23,638 bases of DNA from CAZKYP01 sp964556885. Its GTDB lineage: Bacteria; Planctomycetota; Phycisphaerae; Sedimentisphaerales; Anaerobacaceae. Below the pieces are notes generated by a model. That model was not told the origin of the DNA. It did not search any database and was given only the letters and a program-made list of their open reading frames with translations. A program made the translations under genes and the position numbers. Positions 14,746 to 21,379 of the stretch are shown here, in pieces (position 1 is the stretch's first letter; every line of letters starts with the position of its first letter). The DNA is taken from the NCBI GenBank assembly GCA_964556885.1, contig CAZKYP010000030.1, positions 1 to 23,638 on the forward strand, written 5' to 3'.

Positions 14746-16582
14746 TTTGATTTTTGACATTTAATATCTCCTTTTTAAGGTGTATTTGGATTACCGTAAT
14801 ATCGGCCGGAGTGATACCGCTAATCCTTGCGGCCTGGGCAAGTGTACTCGGGCCGAATGCGGACAGCTTCTCTTTGGCTTCGTGACGCAGATGCTGGATG
14901 CTGTGATAATTAATATTTGCCGGAATCTTCTTGCTTTCCAGCGTCTTGAAACCGGCCGCAAGACGCTCCTGCTTACCAAGGTATCCCTCGTACTTGGCAT
15001 CGATTGTCACCGCCTGCAAAACTTCCTCATCCATTTTCATTTCTTTTATGAAAGGATCATCGATTAATCTCTCTGCAAGGGCATTACCCGGCCTGCGAAG
15101 CTGGTCCCACATACTGACCGGCCCGGCTTCGGTTTTAGTCTGGTCCTTCAGGTAATTTTTCAGTTGGCCTATCAATTCGGTTTTTTTCTCATACCTGTTC
15201 CATCTCTCATCGTCTACCAGCCCGACCGCTCTGCCTGTCTGTGTCAATCTTCTATCCGCGTTGTCGGCCCGCAGAGCCAGCCGGTATTCCGCACGCGACG
15301 TGAACATACGATACGGCTCGTCAATGCCCTTGGTCAGCAAATCGTCTATCATCACGCCGATATACGCCTGGTCCCTGCCGAGCACTATCGGTTCTTCGGA
15401 TTGAAGTTTCCTGACAGCATTTATACCGGCCATAATTCCCTGGGCCGCTGCTTCTTCATAGCCGCTGGTCCCATTTATCTGTCCGGCCAGAAAAAGTCCC
15501 GAAATCTTCTTCGTTTCCAAATTCGGCTTCAACTGGACCGGCGGGCAATAATCATATTCGATCGCGTATGCATAATGGATAATCCGTGCATTCTCGGTAC
15601 CCGGCAGGAGTTTGAGCATCTGCTCCTGGATATCTTTCGGCAAGGATGTACTCAGGCCGTTCAGGTAAATCGTCGAAATCTCTTCGTCCTCCGGCTCAAG
15701 AAATATCTGGTGGCGGCTCTTGTCGGCGAAGCGCACGATTTTTGTCTCGATACTCGGGCAGTATCGCGGGCCGGTTGATTGGATTTGACCGGTATAAAGC
15801 GGCGCTCGATTCAGGTTGTCACGAATCAGCTTGTGTATCTGTTCGTTTGTATAGGTTATCCAGCATGGAATCTGCCGGCGAATAATTCTGTCGGTCATAA
15901 ATGAAAACGCAAACGGCTTTTCATCACCATGCTGAATTTCAAGTTTATTTAGGTCTACTGTTGATGCATCGAGTCTGGCAGGCGTGCCGGTTTTAAGCCT
16001 TCTGAGCTGCAATCCAATCTGTCGAAGACTGTCAGAAAGCTCATTAGCGGCAGGTTCATCGAGCCTGCCGCCGGCGAATTGCCGGTCGCCTATATGCATC
16101 AAACCTCGCAGAAATGTCCCCGTAGTTAAAATTACTGTCGGAGCAAAATATATCGCATCGTCAGTACACTTAACGGCAAGTACAGCATCTTTCTCCGTTA
16201 TTATCTGTGATGCAATTCCTTCGATAATAGTCAGGTTCGGCGTTTGTTCGAGCATCACACGAATATGGTTTTTATATTTATATTTGTCGGCCTGCGCCCG
16301 CGGCGACTGTACCGCGGGACCTTTGGAACGATTCAGCAGGCGAAATTGAATCCCCGTCGCATCGGTTGCCAGTCCCATCAGGCCGCCCATCGCATCGACC
16401 TCGCGCGCAAGCTGTCCCTTCGCAAGCCCCCCGATGGCAGGGTTGCAGCTCATCTTGGCTATCGTGTCCTTGCTGATGGTTATCAGGCAGGTCTTGGCAC
16501 CCATCTTAGCCGCTGCGTGAGCCGCCTCTGCTCCGGCGTGACCTCCACCTACAACAATACAATCGAACTGGTTCGTCTTCAT
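14735..16582 (-). CDS. mnmG: tRNA uridine-5-carboxymethylaminomethyl modification enzyme MnmG (GidA)
   Basis: 615 aa, the normal length. MnmG works with the GTPase MnmE to make the cmnm5U34 modification in tRNAs decoding NNA/NNG codons, using FAD and methylene-THF. Rossmann FAD site: IVVGGGHAGAEAAHAAAKMG (residues 9-28). Family signatures: MSCNPAIGGLAKGQLAREVDAMGG, LLNRSKGPAVQSPRAQAD, TTGTFLRGLMHIG, GTPARLD, GPRYCPSIE, EPEDEE, NGLSTSLP, GLFLAGQINGTSGYEEAA and FTSRAEYRLALRADNAD. The C-terminal helical domain with YEGYLGKQ is present. The start ATG overlaps the acpS stop (ATGA), so the two are translationally coupled. The last residues (NVKNQNEK) are low-complexity and lead into the four-helix-bundle remnant, so the original C-terminus may have been altered. 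No mnmE is in the window. Confidence 0.97.
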   Translation of the reverse strand: MKTNQFDCIVVGGGHAGAEAAHAAAKMGAKTCLITISKDTIAKMSCNPAIGGLAKGQLAREVDAMGGLMGLATDATGIQFRLLNRSKGPAVQSPRAQADKYKYKNHIRVMLEQTPNLTIIEGIASQIITEKDAVLAVKCTDDAIYFAPTVILTTGTFLRGLMHIGDRQFAGGRLDEPAANELSDSLRQIGLQLRRLKTGTPARLDASTVDLNKLEIQHGDEKPFAFSFMTDRIIRRQIPCWITYTNEQIHKLIRDNLNRAPLYTGQIQSTGPRYCPSIETKIVRFADKSRHQIFLEPEDEEISTIYLNGLSTSLPKDIQEQMLKLLPGTENARIIHYAYAIEYDYCPPVQLKPNLETKKISGLFLAGQINGTSGYEEAAAQGIMAGINAVRKLQSEEPIVLGRDQAYIGVMIDDLLTKGIDEPYRMFTSRAEYRLALRADNADRRLTQTGRAVGLVDDERWNRYEKKTELIGQLKNYLKDQTKTEAGPVSMWDQLRRPGNALAERLIDDPFIKEMKMDEEVLQAVTIDAKYEGYLGKQERLAAGFKTLESKKIPANINYHSIQHLRHEAKEKLSAFGPSTLAQAARISGITPADITVIQIHLKKEILNVKNQNEK

Positions 16583-16968
16583 TTGACTTCTGCCAGTGCG
16601 ACGGCTGAGGCTATGGCGAAATTCGCCGTGTGCGTGATACTTATACTGATATGTTCAATACCGAGTTTCCCGGCAATCTCTTTCACCTGCCCCCCAAGTG
16701 ACACCTCAGGCCGGCCCATCTCGTCATTTTTAATTTCGATATCGGTCCAGGCAATCTTGCCGCGCCAGCCCGTCCCCATCAATTTCAGAACCGCCTCCTT
16801 TGCGGCGAAGCGTCCGGCCAGCTTTTCGACTTTGTTCCTGTTGGCCTCGGCATATGCCTGCTCGGCCTCCGTAAAGACCCTGTTGATGAACCGCTCACCG
16901 TGCCGGGCTGTCATCTCTTCTATCCGTTGGCAATCTACAAGGTCTATGCCGTGCGCAACAATTTGCAT
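16579..16968 (-). CDS. acpS: Holo-[acyl-carrier-protein] synthase
   Basis: 129 aa from the ATG at 16968; a TTG just before it is in frame, but AGGAAG is better spaced for the ATG. AcpS transfers 4'-phosphopantetheine from CoA to the ACP serine, in the cytoplasm. The Mg-binding residues are visible: D9 in GIDLV and E58 in GRFAAKEAVLKLMGTGW, with ISITHTANFAIA near the end as the third family motif. Family-typical length. It overlaps mnmG by 4 nt and lies downstream of the parvulin-like lipoprotein, with the large hairpin 16984-17047 between them. Confidence 0.96.
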   Translation of the reverse strand: MQIVAHGIDLVDCQRIEEMTARHGERFINRVFTEAEQAYAEANRNKVEKLAGRFAAKEAVLKLMGTGWRGKIAWTDIEIKNDEMGRPEVSLGGQVKEIAGKLGIEHISISITHTANFAIASAVALAEVK

Positions 16969-16983
16969 CAATTTGCTTCCTCT

Positions 16984-17047
16984 GGTAACTGGTCAAATGG
17001 TTATTGGTTATTTTTATATAATTACAAATTACCAATAACCAGTTACC
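16984..17047. repeat. Imperfect inverted repeat between the parvulin-like gene and acpS
   Basis: GGTAACT (16984-16990) pairs with AGTTACC (17041-17047), and GGTTATTGGT (16999-17008) pairs exactly with ACCAATAACC (17031-17040). An 8-nt bulge and a 22-nt AT-rich loop remain. The left arm is itself a degenerate tandem of GGTWAYTGGT units. It starts 5 bp past the upstream gene's stop and ends about 16 bp before the acpS ATG. It may be a dispersed repeat, or an attenuator/processing site in the operon. Confidence 0.7.
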
Positions 17048-17051
17048 AAAC

Positions 17052-18212
17052 TCACTGTCTGCTCAATTCATAAATTCTTTCCAGGCAGAAATCCACAAAT
17101 TTGTCCGTGTCACCGAGTTCGGCCTGCTGCACGAGCTTTTCATTAATCTTCATCACTACGTCGTTTCGACGCTCGTAAAGAATACTCTGTTCAACCTGGT
17201 CCTGGACCTTCTCGAACGGTTCGTAACCGCCTAACTGTTTTTCTTCCAGCTTCATTATGAAAACATGCCCCGGCGCCTCTATCGGCCCTGCAATCTGACC
17301 CTGTTCGATTTTTTCAGCCTCAACGGCAAGCACATCATAAGGCGCAATTAAAGATGTCGGTTGCAGCGGCTTCCATAATCCATCAAACTGACTCATATGC
17401 CCGTGTGAAAACTGCTTTGCCAATCCACCGAAGTCCTCGCCTGATTCGATCCGTGCAAGAATCTCATAAGCCTTTTTCTTTGCAAGCTCCAGCCGGTTAT
17501 CATTTGGGTCCGTTATCTCCAATTCGTCCGGCTTAATATCAATCAGCCTAAATTGTATTACCGAAGGTATGGAAAAATATTTGTCCTTCAACTCGTTGTA
17601 ACGTTCCACAAGCTCGCTATAAGTAATCGGCCGGTTGGCGGGCAATTTCGATGTAACATACCACTGAACAAGTATCGATTTTTTCTGGTCTTCCTTGAAC
17701 TTTTTACGGTCCATTCCTCTTTCTTTAAGCGCATCGTCCGCCTTGACCTGGTCGCCCCCGTAATTGAGGACGAATTTTCTCAGCTCATTCTCAGCCGCTT
17801 TTTCAAGAGCATCGTCAATATTCTTGCCCGCCTGCCTCTTGGCGTATTGATAAAGCAGGATGCTCGATATCCTGGATAAGACAATTTCCGAAAGCTGACT
17901 TCGAACCTTTTGCTTGAACTGTTCGAGTGTGCTGTCCTGCGCAATCGGTTTGTAAAATTCCAGCGGCGAGACATATTTGACGGCGAACTGGACGGGCTGC
18001 TCTATTATTTCCTTGCTGGTCACAGGCTCACCACCGACCATAATCACAAGCCCCCCGGAAGCCTCTTCAAGCTCTATCTTATAAGCAAGTGCAATTCGTT
18101 CCAGTTGAGCATCGGTCAGGGCTTTCTTAGCGCCAAGATTGCAGCCGCCGGCCGGCAAGAAAATCAAAACACAAAAGAAAATACATTTACGCATATCCAG
18201 GTTTATATCCAT
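17052..18212 (-). CDS. Parvulin/SurA-like peptidyl-prolyl isomerase lipoprotein
   Basis: 386 aa from the ATG at 18212. The frame is open to 18251, overlapping the HD gene's end, and the ATG at 18194 (MRKCIFFCVLIFLPAGGC) gives the most compact signal. None has a clear Shine-Dalgarno, so the start is uncertain. The lipobox LPAGGC predicts lipid attachment at that Cys. An N-terminal SurA-like helical chaperone region (FKQKVRSQLSEIVLSRISSI, RKKFKEDQKKSILVQWYV) is followed by one parvulin-like domain (IQFRLIDI, GEDFGGLAKQFSHGHMSQFDG, GQIAGPIEAPGHVFIMKLEE) and a C-terminal helix. Such proteins aid folding of outer-membrane and periplasmic proteins. Activity is not certain, since several parvulin active-site residues are not obvious. 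It sits between an HD hydrolase and acpS in a tight minus-strand series. Confidence 0.85.
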   Translation of the reverse strand: MDINLDMRKCIFFCVLIFLPAGGCNLGAKKALTDAQLERIALAYKIELEEASGGLVIMVGGEPVTSKEIIEQPVQFAVKYVSPLEFYKPIAQDSTLEQFKQKVRSQLSEIVLSRISSILLYQYAKRQAGKNIDDALEKAAENELRKFVLNYGGDQVKADDALKERGMDRKKFKEDQKKSILVQWYVTSKLPANRPITYSELVERYNELKDKYFSIPSVIQFRLIDIKPDELEITDPNDNRLELAKKKAYEILARIESGEDFGGLAKQFSHGHMSQFDGLWKPLQPTSLIAPYDVLAVEAEKIEQGQIAGPIEAPGHVFIMKLEEKQLGGYEPFEKVQDQVEQSILYERRNDVVMKINEKLVQQAELGDTDKFVDFCLERIYELSRQ

Positions 18213-18228
18213 ACTTGAATTCAAAAAA

Positions 18229-18819
18229 TCAATCGGTGACGACACCATCACCCTTTAGGCCGATTTCGTCGGCTGCTTCGCGCATACCCATAATCACATC
18301 GTCGATAAGGTCACCCAATTCCATACCCAGCATCTCAGCGCCCTTTTCGATTACCGAACGGTCTACACCGGCTGCAAAGGCTTTGTCTTTCCACTTCTTC
18401 TTGACAGACTTTGCCTTCATGTCCAACACACTCCTGCTCGGCCTGACCAGCGCTGTCGCTGCTACAAGACCCGTCAGCTCGTCGACGGCGTACAACACTT
18501 TTTCCATCTCGCTCTGAGGCTCGATATCAGTGCATTTTCCCCAGCCGTGTGACAATACGGCATGGATATACTCATCCGGCCAGTTCCGTGCTTTGAGAAT
18601 CTCCTCGGTTTTTTTACAGTGCTGTTCCGGAAATTGCTCGTAATCCAGGTCATGTACAAGACCAATGAGGCCCCATTCTTCCTCGTCCCGGCCCCGCTTT
18701 CTGGCGCAATACCGCATAGCGGCTTCGACCGCCAGCGCATGCTTAATTAATCCTTCGCTCTTGTTGTACTCTTTCAGCAGCGATAATGCTTCATCGCGGC
18801 CCGGTCTGCTATCCGTCAT
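18229..18819 (-). CDS. HD-domain (HDIG-type) hydrolase
   Basis: 196 aa. Metal-binding HD signature: EGLIKHALAVEAAM (H27), GLVHDLDYEQFPEQH (H56-D57), then AVLSHGWGK (His near 90) and YAVDELTGLVAA with the last Asp. This matches small stand-alone HDIG proteins, which hydrolyse phosphate esters; the substrate (nucleotide or other) cannot be read from sequence. Cytoplasmic, no signal. The ribosome binding site is weak (AAGG 11 nt, GGA 3 nt before ATG). It is the first gene of a minus-strand series leading into the parvulin-like lipoprotein, acpS and mnmG. Confidence 0.88.
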   Translation of the reverse strand: MTDSRPGRDEALSLLKEYNKSEGLIKHALAVEAAMRYCARKRGRDEEEWGLIGLVHDLDYEQFPEQHCKKTEEILKARNWPDEYIHAVLSHGWGKCTDIEPQSEMEKVLYAVDELTGLVAATALVRPSRSVLDMKAKSVKKKWKDKAFAAGVDRSVIEKGAEMLGMELGDLIDDVIMGMREAADEIGLKGDGVVTD

Positions 18820-18856
18820 AATCCATATACCTTAACAATATAAATCTGCCGGAGTT

Positions 18857-18885
18857 AATCTAAGAGCAATCTCACAAAATTTCAA
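18857..18885 (-). promoter_or_regulatory. Possible promoter of the HD-parvulin-acpS-mnmG series
   Basis: TTGAAA (18885-18880) and TAGATT (18862-18857) with a 17-bp spacer, on the minus strand about 38 bp before the HD gene. The -35 is 5/6 and the -10 is 4/6 against consensus, in AT-rich DNA, so it is only a candidate. Confidence 0.35.
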
Positions 18886-18952
18886 TTCTTATTTTTTACA
18901 CAACCATCGGTATATTACCCTCAAATATCGCAATCCCACCTTTATAATACCC

Positions 18953-19012
18953 CAATCGACCGGACAGGAGCGTTTCGACATTAAACTTTAAGAAAGAAAA
19001 TACAATCGACCG
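18953..19012. repeat. 10-bp direct repeat pair in a divergent intergenic region
   Basis: CAATCGACCG occurs at 18953-18962 and at 19003-19012, exactly 50 bp apart. It lies in the 264-bp region between the divergent HD and lipoprotein genes. It could be paired regulator sites. Two short copies may also be chance. Nothing else clear was seen in 18886-19083 except the CAGGAGC ribosome binding site before 19084. Confidence 0.4.
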
Positions 19013-19083
19013 ATATATTTTTATATAGGAATTTCGGGCCGGATAATGTTAAATCCGACGTAATTTTTTCAGGAGCATTACAA

Positions 19084-19533
19084 ATGAAAAGGTTAATTTT
19101 AATAAGTTTACTGCTAACGATAAGCATTTCAGCCGGCTGCAGCTACGATATAGTCACAACTCCCAGGTTGAGACAGCTCGATTATAAATGTGTTTATCTC
19201 GCATCGATTGAAAGCCTGGATCCGCAGGTCGGAAAAGTCATAGGCGACGTTATTCAAAAAGAATGTTTAAGGCGAAAGGTCCAGTTCTGCGACCCGAACA
19301 CGGCAACGATATTCATCACCGGAGCCGCTTTCATGACTTCAAGGTCGGCGGCAAGTCATAATTTCATCGGAGGCTCTTCCATAGCCGGACAAGCCGTAGA
19401 AAGCGTATCCATTGTCGCAAAAGACAGGACGGGACAGTTGTTATTATCGGCCTCCTATGACAACAAAAAACAATATACCGTCAGCAAGCTCGCCAAGGAA
19501 TTAGGCGCGGCTTTGGCCGGTAAGTTCAAGTGA
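19084..19533 (+). CDS. Small putative lipoprotein, function unknown
   Basis: 149 aa. Signal MKRLILISLLLTISISAGC with lipobox ISAGC and acylation at C19. CAGGAGC lies 8 nt before the ATG. The mature part (SYDIVTTPRLRQLDYKCVYL, IESLDPQVGKVIGDVIQKEC, ATIFITGAAFMTS, ESVSIVAKDRTGQLLLSASY) has alternating strands and helices. It resembles small lipoproteins that measure 'cost' of reading surfaces only loosely; I recognise no specific family. It is the only plus-strand gene in this part, divergent from the HD gene and convergent with the barrel-like gene at 19578, with 44 bp between the stops and no clear hairpin there. Confidence 0.75.
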   Translation: MKRLILISLLLTISISAGCSYDIVTTPRLRQLDYKCVYLASIESLDPQVGKVIGDVIQKECLRRKVQFCDPNTATIFITGAAFMTSRSAASHNFIGGSSIAGQAVESVSIVAKDRTGQLLLSASYDNKKQYTVSKLAKELGAALAGKFK

Positions 19534-19577
19534 AATACTGAAACCTAAAAGATAAAAAATCGAGCTGTTATTGACAT

Positions 19578-20249
19578 TTAGAACCTGAAGAACAAACCGA
19601 CAGAAATTACCGGGTAAAACCTAAAGTGACTCAAATCATCCTTTATATCGTCCCTTTCCCTTGCCAGAGCGGCCCGGAAAGCCGGGTCGGCCGCAAGTGT
19701 ACCATTCGCCGATAGGCTGACATCAGGCGATTGCATAAACATAACGCCAAAATCGCAGGTTAATCCCCATCTTTTATTCCTGTCGAGCGCATTGCCCCAG
19801 CCGACACCCAAATAAGGGGCTACCTCATCGAAATCTACCTTGCCTTTTAATCTGCCGACCTGGGCCGGAGTGTACCAGATACCTCCGATTTCCACCGCAC
19901 GGCTGGGCCTTGCGTCCAGGTCAAATTCATTATTGTTCCATATCACACCGGCACTGATTCGAAATGGATCATCCAGGACATGCCAATCGAGCATCGCCGT
20001 ATAAGAAAGAAGATCGACTCCCACATCGTAATCGACATCATCGATTTCACCATCGAACTCAGTCTCCAGTGCATTAACACCAACTCGCGCATTGATATTC
20101 GAGACTATTCTCGTGGTAAGTTCCCCACCGATCCCTAACGTGCCGACCTTGCCGGTAATCCCCAGCCCTCCGGAATCCATACATCCGGCTCCACACAAAG
20201 GAAAAACAACGAGGCTCATCCATAAAATGTACTTCAATCCATTACCCAT
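19578..20249 (-). CDS. Outer-membrane beta-barrel-like protein
   Basis: 223 aa. The N-terminal hydrophobic segment MGNGLKYILWMSLVVFPLCG is followed by AGC, so it is either a lipoprotein (C23) or a cleaved signal. The rest alternates short amphipathic strands (ARVGVNALETEFDG, YDVGVDLLSYTAMLDWHVL, FRISAGVIWNNNEFDLDA, VAPYLGVGWGNAL, WGLTCDFGVMFM) and ends SHFRFYPVISVGLFFRF, with a terminal Phe as expected for BAM-dependent outer-membrane proteins. It resembles OmpW/OprF-like 8-stranded barrels in size. AAAGGA lies 7 nt before ATG. It shares strand and close spacing (53 bp) with the PD40 gene upstream and may be co-transcribed. Confidence 0.72.
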   Translation of the reverse strand: MGNGLKYILWMSLVVFPLCGAGCMDSGGLGITGKVGTLGIGGELTTRIVSNINARVGVNALETEFDGEIDDVDYDVGVDLLSYTAMLDWHVLDDPFRISAGVIWNNNEFDLDARPSRAVEIGGIWYTPAQVGRLKGKVDFDEVAPYLGVGWGNALDRNKRWGLTCDFGVMFMQSPDVSLSANGTLAADPAFRAALARERDDIKDDLSHFRFYPVISVGLFFRF

Positions 20250-20302
20250 ATCGCATCCTTTCTTTGTAAACTCTTTTTACAACACAAGTATTTTTTATAT
20301 CG

Positions 20303-21337
20303 TCATTTAGCCTGAGATTTCTTCGATTTCTCGTACATTTGTAAATCGAAGATCAGGATACCTCTTCCCACTCCCGCCCAGTCGCCTCTTTTGGCATACT
20401 GAAACGCCATATATCTGCCGTCGTCGCTTACCACCGGATTCGTGGACTTATAGCCGGGATAATCCGAAAAAAACGTCAGGCGTTCCGTCTGCCCGGAGCC
20501 GTCCAGAGCCAGCTTGTAGATATCGTTGTATTGTATTCCCTTGGGATTGTGCTTATCGCACTCGACAAGCGTGTATTTACCGTCTGGAAAAATACCTTCA
20601 GGCTCATCGTACTGGTCCGGCGCCAGCGAGTAATTGACTACCTTGCCCGTCTGGATATCCAGACCCATAACCTCAGTGCGCTGATAGTTATATGCGCTGA
20701 AAATCAGCTCCTTCTCATCCGGCGGCCGAAAGTTTTGCGTCTCCAGGTCACATTCGAACGGCAGGTCACGCTTATCTAAAATCTTCTTCTTGTTCGCCAG
20801 TTCCGGTTTGCCGTCTTTATAAACTATGTCCGCCATATAGAACGCCCCTCGCTGCGTCCAGGCAATCTTCATATTTTTGCGAGAAACGGCAGGGCCTTCT
20901 GAGCACTTTTCACCGAGCGGAACCGGGGGGCCTGAAAGGTCTTTTTTCAACACCCACAATTCCGCATTCCTTTCGCTGCGGCTGGCCTGTGGATCATTAG
21001 TATCGAACTGCCGCGCCCCGGATAGCAGAATATCACCGTTGGCAAGATACAGGGCACGGGTATAGCCCTCGTGATAGTAATGGTGCGTCATCGGGCGAAT
21101 AATACCCGTTTCCAGCTCCACTTCAAACACGTCGCCAAAAGTCCTTTCCATAAACAGAATTCGTTTGCCGTCGTGTGAAAAGTCCGCCCGCTGACCGAAA
21201 TAAGTCACTCGCTTGATATGAGCAGGCAGCTCATCCAGCGGCGATTTGCCTTCATTACCTGCCGCCCACGCGCAACTATCCACCCAAAAAAGTACAACCA
21301 AAAACAAACCCATTACTTTAAATTTTCTGTTCAACAT
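20303..21337 (-). CDS. Secreted TolB-like (PD40) beta-propeller protein
   Basis: 344 aa. Signal peptide MLNRKFKVMGLFLVVLFWVD through AWA, cleavage near residue 26. Repeats of the WD40-like PD40 type follow: RADFSHDGKRILFMERT, GPAVSRKNMKIAWTQ, DEKELIFSAYNYQRTE, EPEGIFPDGKYTLVE and NPVVSDDGRYMAFQ, each the strand-turn 'S-x-D-G-x-x-I-x-F' pattern. Such propellers occur in TolB and in periplasmic sensory proteins. No TolB N-terminal domain is present, so a TolB role is not supported. The partner is unknown. AGGAGA lies 8 nt before ATG. It starts 42 bp after the mfd stop on the same strand. Confidence 0.83.
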   Translation of the reverse strand: MLNRKFKVMGLFLVVLFWVDSCAWAAGNEGKSPLDELPAHIKRVTYFGQRADFSHDGKRILFMERTFGDVFEVELETGIIRPMTHHYYHEGYTRALYLANGDILLSGARQFDTNDPQASRSERNAELWVLKKDLSGPPVPLGEKCSEGPAVSRKNMKIAWTQRGAFYMADIVYKDGKPELANKKKILDKRDLPFECDLETQNFRPPDEKELIFSAYNYQRTEVMGLDIQTGKVVNYSLAPDQYDEPEGIFPDGKYTLVECDKHNPKGIQYNDIYKLALDGSGQTERLTFFSDYPGYKSTNPVVSDDGRYMAFQYAKRGDWAGVGRGILIFDLQMYEKSKKSQAK

Positions 21338-21379
21338 TAATTTGTCTCCTGTCTAAATCAAATCACATCATTTCGTTTG

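Noticed and set aside
15164..15778. 204-aa plus-strand ORF
   Set aside because: Antisense to mnmG; no start context and composition of a shadow frame.
16244..17038. 264-aa plus-strand ORF spanning mnmG and acpS
   Set aside because: Antisense to two clear genes; long only because the opposite frames lack stops.
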